Source: Candidatus Faecivivens stercorigallinarum (GTDB taxonomy: Bacteria > Bacillota > Clostridia > Oscillospirales > Ruminococcaceae). From it: 15,022 nt of DNA. Shown piece after piece: positions 1 to 6,211 of this stretch. Where the stretch lies: contig DVLN01000123.1 in the NCBI GenBank assembly GCA_018715465.1, positions 1-15,022 on the forward strand, read 5' to 3'. Under the pieces are notes generated by a model, which ran no database searches, was not told the DNA's origin, and saw only the letters and a program-made list of their open reading frames with translations. The stretch's first letter is position 1. Every line of letters starts with the position of its first letter. The position numbers and the translations under genes are program-made.

Positions 1-94
1 CCCAGGAATTTCTCATAAGGTGGCACAGGTACTGGAAGAAACCCATCAACAAGTCAAAGAACAACTGGCAAAACAACGTACAAAGCAAAAATAA
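1..94 (+). CDS. C-terminal end of an unidentified mobile-element gene (5' truncated by the window)
   Basis: The frame beginning at base 2 is open for 30 codons and stops at TAA 92-94. The visible tail begins PGISHKVAQVLEETHQQ and ends in a basic KQRTKQK. It is helical, with Lys and Gln in excess. A PG followed by an amphipathic helix resembles the extreme C-terminus of some tyrosine recombinases, after the catalytic Tyr-x-His, but so short a piece cannot establish that. It lies 139 bases before the integrase on the same strand and is therefore probably another gene of the same integrated element. A small DNA-binding or replication protein is equally possible. The reading frame is fairly sure; the function is unknown. 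Confidence 0.45.
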   Translation, partial: PGISHKVAQVLEETHQQVKEQLAKQRTKQK

Positions 95-98
95 AAAA

Positions 99-130
99 TC
101 CCGCCCCGGTGCTGCAACACCAGAGCGGGA
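99..130 (-). terminator. GC-rich hairpin after the partial gene, with its U-tract only on the minus strand
   Basis: TCCCGC (99-104) pairs with GCGGGA (125-130), and inside it GGTG (108-111) pairs with CACC (118-121) around a CTGCAA loop. An A-run at 93-98 precedes it on the plus strand, so a minus-strand transcript would have a U-tract right after the hairpin. No T-run follows on the plus strand. It could stop minus-strand transcription entering the element, or simply be a structured element upstream of the integrase. The structure is clear; the role is inferred. Confidence 0.5.
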
Positions 131-142
131 GTGAAGAATATC

Positions 143-192
143 AGGTCAGGTGACCATAATACTCGCAACAAGATTATTATACCACCTGACCT
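143..192. promoter_or_regulatory. Long inverted repeat upstream of the integrase
   Basis: AGGTCAGGTG (143-152) is a perfect reverse complement of CACCTGACCT (183-192). Inside it ATAAT (156-160) can pair with ATTAT (176-180), leaving a 15-base loop. It lies 41 bases before the integrase ATG, where operator or recombination-directionality (Xis-type) sites are often found. An RNA hairpin in the integrase leader is the other reading. No convincing -35/-10 pair was found in this gap. Confidence 0.5.
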
Positions 193-233
193 CTATTAAG
201 TCTACACTTTTTTAGAGAAAGGTGGTTATTTTT

Positions 234-1256
234 ATGCCCATGAAGCTGCCCAACGGTTACGGCAGCGTGACCAAGCTGTCCGGGCGCCGGCGTAATCCAT
301 ATATGGCACGTGTCACGCTCGGACGGGATGACTACGGTATGCTGGTCCGCAAGTCGATCGGCTATTACCACACACGCAAGGAAGCTCTCGCTGCGTTGGC
401 AGAATATAACCGGGACCCCTACGATCTGAGCGCGGCAAAGGTGACCTTCGGAGATATGTATGCGCAATGGATTGCCCGGTATTCCCAGACTGTAACGCCG
501 GCCGTTGTCGCCAAATACACTTACCTTTATAAGATATGCGAACCGATTGCCGACAAGCCGATGTCTGATCTGAAGCTGATCCAGCTGCAAACGCTGATTG
601 ATAGCGTTGATTTAAAGCCGACTGCATTAAACCAGCTGAAAAGCCTGCTGAATCTCGTCTTCAAATACGCGATAAAGCTGGATGTCATCCAGACCAACTA
701 TGCCGAGCGAATCGACACCGGCAAGCAGCCAAAGACACAAAATCCGCATGTCCCCTTCCTGCCGGATGAAATAACACTACTCTGGCAGCACGCAGATGTG
801 TTTGCTATCAAGCTGGCGCTGATTCTGATTTATTCAGGTATGCGTGCCGGTGAGTTGTTCGCCATGCGGACTGAGGACGTCCACCTGGATGACGGGTACA
901 TGATCGGCGGCAGCAAAACCGATGCTGGTAAAAACCGAATCATTCCGATTCACCACAAAATCCTGCCGCTGATCCAATCACTCTATAATCCAGACGCACC
1001 TACACTCGTCTATCCTTCCATGACCCGAAACTCCTATACCCCGCACTTCAATACGGCCTTGCATCAAATCGGACTGGACGGTCATCGTACACATGACTGC
1101 CGGCATACATTCGCCAGTCTGATGGACGAAGCCGGCGCGAACCGCTCCGCTCTCAAGCGGATTATGGGTCATGCTGGCGGCGATGTGACCGATGCAGTGT
1201 ACATTCATAAGACTGTGGATAACCTCAAAAAAGAGATAGAGTTAATCACCATCTAG
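234..1256 (+). CDS. int: Tyrosine recombinase / phage-type integrase (complete, 340 aa)
   Basis: This is a site-specific recombinase that would integrate and excise the mobile element through a covalent phosphotyrosine intermediate. Residues 7-60 look like the AP2-type arm-binding domain (NGYGSVTKL, then an Arg-rich strand and RKEALAALAEYN). Residues 70-160 fit the SAM-like core-binding domain. The catalytic domain has the whole set: R204 in SGMRAGEL, K228 in GGSKTD, H287 and R290 in HDCRHTF, H313 in MGHAGGD and nucleophile Y323 in AVYIHKT. The length is near the lower end for the family, but nothing is missing. An in-frame GTG at 222 lies within the ribosome binding site AAAGGTGG (218-225), so ATG 234, with an 8-base spacer, is the better start. 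It is the last gene of the element here and is followed by a repeat-rich stretch. Confidence 0.93.
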   Translation: MPMKLPNGYGSVTKLSGRRRNPYMARVTLGRDDYGMLVRKSIGYYHTRKEALAALAEYNRDPYDLSAAKVTFGDMYAQWIARYSQTVTPAVVAKYTYLYKICEPIADKPMSDLKLIQLQTLIDSVDLKPTALNQLKSLLNLVFKYAIKLDVIQTNYAERIDTGKQPKTQNPHVPFLPDEITLLWQHADVFAIKLALILIYSGMRAGELFAMRTEDVHLDDGYMIGGSKTDAGKNRIIPIHHKILPLIQSLYNPDAPTLVYPSMTRNSYTPHFNTALHQIGLDGHRTHDCRHTFASLMDEAGANRSALKRIMGHAGGDVTDAVYIHKTVDNLKKEIELITI

Positions 1257-1277
1257 TGTTACCAACGTGTTACCAAC
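1257..1277. repeat. Tandem TGTTACCAAC direct repeat directly after the integrase stop
   Basis: TGTTACCAAC occurs at 1257-1266 and again at 1268-1277, an 11-base period of about one helical turn. The first copy begins at the base after the integrase stop codon. Short phased repeats next to an integrase gene are typical of integrase arm or core binding sites. That role is inferred, since no second copy of an att core is visible in the window. Just downstream, AAAAAT and ATTTTT (1283-1300) form a further small inverted repeat. Confidence 0.5.
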
Positions 1278-1310
1278 CAAGCAAAAATAACCCCATTTTT
1301 CAAGCTCTAT

Positions 1311-1371
1311 AAAATGCAGGGCGCCGGTGTTTACTGGGTTTTCCAGCATCTACCGGCGCAGCGTGCATTTT
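1311..1371. terminator. 61-nt interrupted palindrome between the convergent integrase and lipoprotein operon; likely bidirectional terminator
   Basis: Three nested arms pair symmetrically: AAAATGCA (1311-1318) with TGCATTTT (1364-1371), GCGCCGGT (1321-1328) with ACCGGCGC (1352-1359), and CTGG (1334-1337) with CCAG (1343-1346). The outer arms give a short U-run on either strand. It lies between a plus-strand gene ending at 1256 and a minus-strand gene ending at 1400, so it suits a two-way terminator. It could instead be, or overlap, the element's attachment site. Confidence 0.55.
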
Positions 1372-1399
1372 GGGGAGAAATGTAAGAAGTATGGCAATT

Positions 1400-1840
1400 T
1401 TAGTGCCGGGAATGTCTGCGGCTGAAATATACCGCAATCCCGACTCCGATCAGCAATAGTCCGGCTGACCCGGACCCGATTATCCAGAATATCCTGCTGT
1501 CCGGCTGATCGTCCGGCAGCATCTGCCGATCTGGCTGGTTATCAATCAGCTGATCCAAAAGATCAGCATTCTGTCTTAATGTCTGCTGGTCAAATCCCAG
1601 TTGGTTCAGTTCACTCAGCTGCTGCTCGCTCAGGTCGTCCAACGGCGTATCACCGATCACGTCCATCGCCTGCATCAACAGTTTCATATCCGGCAGCTCA
1701 CCGAACGGATAACTTTCGTCTGATTCGGACACCGTCCGATCTTCAGCCGCCCTGCCTTGCGTGCCGGCGGCGGAGACAGTCTCTGCTCCCAGACAAAACA
1801 GAAGCATCAGACTGATCACTAGCGCTGCCAGCCTGCTCAA
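1400..1840 (-). CDS. Small secreted protein with C-terminal membrane anchor, unknown function
   Basis: I do not recognise a family. The 146 residues show a signal peptide (1 to about 24, hydrophobic core then TVSAAG), an acidic helical middle (about 50-105, with LSEQQLSELNQLG), then a hydrophobic segment (117-139) and a basic tail RRHSRH. This layout is like a sortase substrate, but no LPxTG-type motif precedes the anchor (only MLPDD), so it is more likely a plain single-pass membrane protein facing outward. The start is uncertain: the TTG at 1840 has no well-placed ribosome site, while a CTG at 1852 lies 9 bases after AGAGG and would add four residues. It lies 115 bases after the PstS-like gene on the same strand and may be the last gene of that operon. 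Confidence 0.7.
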   Translation of the reverse strand: MSRLAALVISLMLLFCLGAETVSAAGTQGRAAEDRTVSESDESYPFGELPDMKLLMQAMDVIGDTPLDDLSEQQLSELNQLGFDQQTLRQNADLLDQLIDNQPDRQMLPDDQPDSRIFWIIGSGSAGLLLIGVGIAVYFSRRHSRH

Positions 1841-1955
1841 TCTGTCTGACAGGGAAACTCGCCTCTTTTCTTTGAATCATCTTTTGTTGTTAACTAAAGA
1901 ATACCGCAGAAAAGTGACCGTTATGTGATGAACGCCAAAAAAATGAACGAATCTT

Positions 1956-2954
1956 TTATTCTGCCGGAACATATCCCGCATCAATCAGTGTCTGTTTGCC
2001 TTCTTCCGAACAGATCCAGTTATACAGCTGACGGGTCGGGCTGTCCTCCGGCTCATCCGCCCGGATCGCAACATAAAATTCATTGCACAGTGGGTAACTG
2101 CTGTCGGCAATCGTGTCGTATTCCGGCTGAACGCCATCCACTCCAATCAGTTTCAGGCCCGGCTGGGCATACATTTCACTGATATAATAATAAACAGAAT
2201 ATCCGATTGCGTTGCCCTCGTTGTTATAGGAGGCCAGTCCGTCCACCAGTGCCCCCATCATCCCCGGCCGAAGTTCGGTTGGCGGGTCAGTCAATGTCAG
2301 TTCGCGGTCCCCGACCAGCAGCTTTTCAAACAGCGTCTGACTGCCGCTCGTCTCATCCCGCTGGAAAGCAACAATCGACTGATCGTTCCCGCCGAGTTCC
2401 GCCCAGTTGGTGACAGTGCCGGTATAAATATCCCGCAGCTGATCCTGGGTCAGCGATTCAACCGGGTTCTGTTCATTGACGATAAAGACCAGCGCGTCAC
2501 GGCCGATCGCAGTAACTTCCAGTTTAGGCCCCTGAGCCAGCTGTTCTTTGGTGCTTTCCGGCGCCTCATAAACGAGCAGCAGGTCAGCGTCCCCATTTGA
2601 CAGTGCGATCCAGGACTGGGAAGTCTTGCTCGCATAAACATAACTCTCCGCCTGTTCGGCGTCAATTCCGCAGGCCTTTTGCAGTACAGCCGCCATCAGC
2701 GGCATCGCCGCAGTCGAACCGTCCACCGTCGGATATTCTTCAAGGCTCATCAGCGGTTGAGCTGAATTTTCTGTTTCATCCGACGATGACGTATCAGACG
2801 CGGCTTCTTCGGATGATGTTTCGTCTGAAACCCCACTTTGTGTCGACTCTGAAGATGCGTTCGACTGTCCAGAGATTTCATCCGTCTGCTGGTTGCAGCC
2901 GCAAAGCAGCGCGCTGAACGCTGCGATCAGTAAACAGGACATCCATCTGCGCAT
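1956..2954 (-). CDS. PstS-like phosphate-type substrate-binding lipoprotein (no transporter genes nearby)
   Basis: This is a periplasmic-binding-protein-fold lipoprotein of the PstS type, expected to bind phosphate or a similar oxyanion outside the membrane. From ATG 2954 it is 332 residues. A signal peptide ends in LLCGC with the likely lipidated Cys at 20, then comes a Ser/Glu/Asp linker (about 28-66). The binding domain begins near YPTVDGSTAAM (DGST at 78-81) and has RDETSGSQT at 199-207, the PstS phosphate-loop signature. An upstream GTG at 2981 overlaps the previous stop, but AGGAG (2963-2967) lies 8 bases before ATG 2954, which favours the shorter form. No pstC, pstA, pstB or phoU is present, and the neighbours are other lipoproteins. 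A sensing role is therefore plausible, as is service to a Pst system elsewhere. Confidence 0.85.
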   Translation of the reverse strand: MRRWMSCLLIAAFSALLCGCNQQTDEISGQSNASSESTQSGVSDETSSEEAASDTSSSDETENSAQPLMSLEEYPTVDGSTAAMPLMAAVLQKACGIDAEQAESYVYASKTSQSWIALSNGDADLLLVYEAPESTKEQLAQGPKLEVTAIGRDALVFIVNEQNPVESLTQDQLRDIYTGTVTNWAELGGNDQSIVAFQRDETSGSQTLFEKLLVGDRELTLTDPPTELRPGMMGALVDGLASYNNEGNAIGYSVYYYISEMYAQPGLKLIGVDGVQPEYDTIADSSYPLCNEFYVAIRADEPEDSPTRQLYNWICSEEGKQTLIDAGYVPAE

Positions 2955-2977
2955 GTTCATTTCTCCTTTCACCTTTT

Positions 2978-4462
2978 TCACCAGTATACATTGCCTGTTT
3001 CATCGACTGTTGAATTGAAGATGCTCCGTTTCCAGAGCCAGTTTCCTTCCATGTCCATAAATCCATAGGAAAATCCTTTAGCAACATATATCGGGCCGTC
3101 ATCCTGCGGATAACTGTAATTGCTCAGCCCTTCGATCAGCAGATTACCGTCGGTATCCAGCAGGTCATACAGGTACTTTTGCCCAAACTGATAGCTCCCG
3201 ACCATCAGCTTGTCCTGTAAAATCGTATTCAGCCAGTTATACCGTTCAAACTGCTTTTCTTCTCCGCCGGGAAAACAAAGTGTAAGGCCCGGTTCGGTCC
3301 CGTACAGCTGGCTTTCTACAATCATGCCGCCGTTTGTGTAAATCAGACTTTTATCCTCCGCAGACGGACGGGAATTGACCAGCTGCCCCGTCAGATCCAG
3401 TACCTCGACGCTCCCGTCCAGGCAGGTTACGCTGATATATGGATCGCCGGTATTCCAGCTGCACCAGGCGGACATGACTTCTTTTGCGCTATCGTAGCAG
3501 GGCGCCTCAACAAAAACATTGCTGCCGTAGTCCCGCCAGATTTTGACAGCATCCGAATAGTAGGTATAGTTTGTCCCTTCAGCGACGACTGCTTCCGCCG
3601 TCACATCATAAACCTGATAATCGCCATCCATCCGAACCGTCACCAGGTTTTCCCCGCAGACCGACTGGACATCATCATACTGTCGTCCGTCTGACGGACG
3701 ATAATAGATTGTCCAGCTCTCGCCGCTTGCTTCATCATACCGCATCAGATTGATAAACCCATCCAGATCACTGGCCGTTGACGCGGAACAGCCTGGAAAC
3801 TCAGCAGCAACCGAAAGGTCTTCACTATTGTAAATAATTGTATCCGTCGCGCCGTAATCATATGTCATTGCACAAAGGTATCCGTTTACCTTAAAACAAA
3901 ACTGTGACTGCTGTTCATCTCCGCCCAGCATCACCTGCTCGAGTGTGTCAATATCATAAACGGTCAGTTCTTCCGGGGCACCGTACATATCTCCGCCGCT
4001 GATCAGCCATTTCCCCGCAAGTTGAGGATAGCCGCCCTCAATCTCCAGCAGCTGTTTCCCATCCCGGTTATAAACGGTGGAACGGTACCCATCCCCGACG
4101 ATCCGGCGGACATAAAAATATTCATCTCCCTCAAAGGCAGAAGCTGTCCCGTCACCGTCATAGACGATTTTACTGCCGCAAAAGACGGTCGTCCCACCGT
4201 TATCGGCAGGTGAATCGGCTACCCGCAGTTTGCCGTCGTCGGGAAGCTGGCTATCGGCGCTGGTATCCGATGGCTGTTCGGAAGAAGTACTCTCCGGCGC
4301 GGTATCTTCCGAGGTATTGTCTTCAGAAGATATCGCGGTGCTGTCGGATACAGGATCAGACGGCAGGTCCTGTTGGTCACAGGCGGACAAAAGCGCGATC
4401 GCCAATGCAGCAATCAAGAGCAGTTTACTGCTGAATTCCTTGTTTTGATTATTGTTGCTCAT
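2978..4462 (-). CDS. Secreted lipoprotein with WG-like/beta-propeller-like repeats, paralogue of the next upstream gene
   Basis: The function is not recognised. The 494 residues begin with a lipoprotein signal peptide (lipobox LSAC, Cys 28) and a Ser/Glu/Asp-rich stalk (about 30-77). The rest is a run of short beta-rich units of the form D-x-x-G-x-x-L/V, ending with LLDTDGNLLIEGLS and YGFMDMEGNWLWK. These resemble WG repeats or a degenerate beta-propeller, which often bind peptides or glycans. It aligns along its whole length with the protein at 4504-5907. A ribosome site AGGAGTG lies 7 bases before ATG 4462, and 41 bases separate it from the upstream paralogue, so the two are probably co-transcribed. 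Its stop lies 23 bases before the PstS-like start. Confidence 0.8.
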   Translation of the reverse strand: MSNNNQNKEFSSKLLLIAALAIALLSACDQQDLPSDPVSDSTAISSEDNTSEDTAPESTSSEQPSDTSADSQLPDDGKLRVADSPADNGGTTVFCGSKIVYDGDGTASAFEGDEYFYVRRIVGDGYRSTVYNRDGKQLLEIEGGYPQLAGKWLISGGDMYGAPEELTVYDIDTLEQVMLGGDEQQSQFCFKVNGYLCAMTYDYGATDTIIYNSEDLSVAAEFPGCSASTASDLDGFINLMRYDEASGESWTIYYRPSDGRQYDDVQSVCGENLVTVRMDGDYQVYDVTAEAVVAEGTNYTYYSDAVKIWRDYGSNVFVEAPCYDSAKEVMSAWCSWNTGDPYISVTCLDGSVEVLDLTGQLVNSRPSAEDKSLIYTNGGMIVESQLYGTEPGLTLCFPGGEEKQFERYNWLNTILQDKLMVGSYQFGQKYLYDLLDTDGNLLIEGLSNYSYPQDDGPIYVAKGFSYGFMDMEGNWLWKRSIFNSTVDETGNVYW

Positions 4463-4503
4463 TTTATATCACTCCTGATGTATCCACCTGACTCGTCCAT
4501 TAT

Positions 4504-5907
4504 TCAGGCCATTTCCGGCTCCCGCCACAGCCAGTTCCCTTGCAGGTCCATCAATCCGACACGCTCATCTTCCATCACAACCAACAGCCCTGTCTCGGAA
4601 GACGGTGCATAGACCGAGGACAGCCCTTTGATCAGCAGATTGCCTTGATCGTCTACGACGCTCATTGTGTAATCGCTCTGCTGGGCGGAAAAATACTGCT
4701 GTCCATCCACTTGACATAGCGGCCAGATATTCATAAGCCCTTCAAACTGGTATTCCCGGCCGTCAGGCGCAAGCAGCCCCGCTCCTGTATCCGACCGCTT
4801 CATAACCCAACCGTCTCCAACAGAAAAACTGTCGACCCCCTCTTCCGGCTCAACATGGCTCACCAGCTGCCCATCCTGGGTCAAGATATCCAATGTCCCA
4901 TCGGCAAGACAGACAATGATATACTGCTCATTATAGTCATCGCACTGGACATACTGCACCGGCATGATCATATCATTATAACAGATTGCCGAGCAATAAT
5001 AATTGCCGTCGCTTTCCTGCCAGTACTTGATGCTGTCCGACCAGTACCAGTATTCCATTCCGTCTGGAATCTCCATCAGTTCCCCATCCGGCAGCAGCAG
5101 CTGATAATCGCCTTCCTTGCCCAGCAATACCGCGTCCCCAACTACCCGCCGGTAATCAGGATACATCTCTTCACGCCCCAGGTCATACAGCCAGACCTGT
5201 TCAAAATCTTCATTAAATAGCAGCAGGCTGTCGTCCGGGACCGGTGTATACTGCCAGCTGCCGGAAACGCCATAATATCCGTCAAACTCCTGAATAACCG
5301 ACAGGTCTTTTATTCGGACAACCAGTGTCTTCGGGGCAGCGCTGGAATCCTGCTGAATACAGACGGTCAGCCGTTCTTCGTCCAGCGAACGGACTACGCA
5401 TCGTCCTGGTTCCCAGACCGTCTCACCCGAAAGGCTGATAAACGCAACATCAGTGGAAAAAATGTAGCCGTCTGCCTCGGTAACTTCATAGTTACCGCGG
5501 ACGATATAGTCCCCCGCGACCAGCAGGATGGAACGCTGGTCATAATCGGTCAGCCGGCTGCCGCTGCTGTCAAACAACGCGGTCTCTCCATCCGTGCCAG
5601 TGCCGGACGATTTAACATAATATGCTTTTGTTCGGTCGGCAGCGTCATAGATCAGCGTCAGGCTGCCCATGTCCACCAAACCGCCGGCATTCAGAAGATA
5701 GCTGCCGTTACTGCTGCCGGTATAGATGATTCCGCCGGGAATTTTGTCAAAACCGGGGATGATATCCTGCTGTTCCGATGAGGAAGATGATAATGAAGGT
5801 TCGGATATTTCGGACGATACCTCGGAAGGGGAAACGTCTACTGTCTGCACATTGTCGCAGGAAGACAATAAAAGCAGCAATGCCGCTATCCAGATGTATT
5901 TTTTCAT
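4504..5907 (-). CDS. Secreted lipoprotein with WG-like/beta-propeller-like repeats, first gene of the minus-strand run
   Basis: This 467-residue lipoprotein has a short signal peptide with lipobox LSSC (Cys 17) and an acidic Ser-rich stalk (about 22-46), then a beta-rich extracellular domain. Landmarks shared with the gene at 2978-4462 are a SD-x-x-K-x-W segment before a Cys-Tyr pair (AICYND here), the unit DGTLDILTQDGQLVS, the unit VVDDQGNLLIKGLS, and the final VGLMDLQGNWLW. The pair therefore arose by tandem duplication. GGGAGG lies 8 bases before ATG 5907. It is divergent from the pseudokinase gene at 6212. No strong promoter was found; TATTAT-like sequences near 5960-5970 are the best -10 candidates. 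The ligand is unknown. Confidence 0.8.
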   Translation of the reverse strand: MKKYIWIAALLLLLSSCDNVQTVDVSPSEVSSEISEPSLSSSSSEQQDIIPGFDKIPGGIIYTGSSNGSYLLNAGGLVDMGSLTLIYDAADRTKAYYVKSSGTGTDGETALFDSSGSRLTDYDQRSILLVAGDYIVRGNYEVTEADGYIFSTDVAFISLSGETVWEPGRCVVRSLDEERLTVCIQQDSSAAPKTLVVRIKDLSVIQEFDGYYGVSGSWQYTPVPDDSLLLFNEDFEQVWLYDLGREEMYPDYRRVVGDAVLLGKEGDYQLLLPDGELMEIPDGMEYWYWSDSIKYWQESDGNYYCSAICYNDMIMPVQYVQCDDYNEQYIIVCLADGTLDILTQDGQLVSHVEPEEGVDSFSVGDGWVMKRSDTGAGLLAPDGREYQFEGLMNIWPLCQVDGQQYFSAQQSDYTMSVVDDQGNLLIKGLSSVYAPSSETGLLVVMEDERVGLMDLQGNWLWREPEMA

Positions 5908-6026
5908 ATTGCGATCCTCCCGTTTAATCTGGGAATACCAATATTTTTATACTTTTTAAATAATACGCTTTTCCTTTGAAAAAAGTTGCAAAATAACCGG
6001 ATTTATTTTCAATTTCCGCTGATCAA

Positions 6027-6051
6027 TCCAAACCTCTCCGGCTGGTTTGGA
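6027..6051. promoter_or_regulatory. 8-bp inverted repeat just upstream of the pseudokinase promoter (candidate operator)
   Basis: TCCAAACC (6027-6034) is the perfect reverse complement of GGTTTGGA (6044-6051), with a 9-base centre. It ends 4 bases before the -35 box at 6056 and lies in the shared control region of two divergent units. No T-run follows on either strand, which argues against a terminator. A dimeric regulator controlling one or both units is the natural reading, but no regulator gene is present in the window. Confidence 0.5.
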
Positions 6052-6055
6052 GTAA

Positions 6056-6084
6056 TTGACAAAAGGGAGAAAATCCATTATAAT
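6056..6084 (+). promoter_or_regulatory. Consensus sigma-A promoter for the pseudokinase-VOC unit
   Basis: A perfect TTGACA (6056-6061) is separated by exactly 17 bases from a perfect TATAAT (6079-6084). Transcription would begin near 6091, giving a leader of about 120 bases before the ATG at 6212. A full-consensus promoter implies strong initiation unless it is repressed or attenuated, which fits the inverted repeat upstream and the hairpin downstream. Confidence 0.85.
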
Positions 6085-6112
6085 TGTATAAGCAATTTTA
6101 TGCTCACTGGTT

Positions 6113-6141
6113 GACTTCCGGTTTGACCGGACAGTCTTTTT
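6113..6141 (+). terminator. Intrinsic-terminator-like hairpin in the pseudokinase leader (possible attenuator)
   Basis: TCCGGT (6117-6122) pairs with ACCGGA (6126-6131) across a TTG loop. The stem is extended by GACT (6113-6116) with AGTC (6133-6136) past one bulged C, and TTTTT follows at 6137-6141. It begins about 22 bases after the expected transcript start and about 70 bases before the gene. GCGG (6142-6145) with CCGC (6151-6154) and the GC-rich stretch at 6171-6190 could form competing pairs. No known riboswitch or T-box motif was recognised. Confidence 0.55.
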
Positions 6142-6211
6142 GCGGCTTTGCCCGCATATATATTGAATTCCGCAGGCGGTCCCCGCCCGGAACAGAAAGG
6201 AATGAAAATGG

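Noticed and set aside
1311..1371. A tRNA gene as the integration target
   Set aside because: The stems do not form a cloverleaf, and no T-loop GTTCRA or CCA-like end was found. A terminator-like palindrome explains the structure better.
1841..1955. A terminator between the PstS-like gene and the small membrane protein gene
   Set aside because: A run of seven T's on the minus strand (1937-1943) follows the stop, but only a 4-bp AT-rich stem precedes it, too weak to call.
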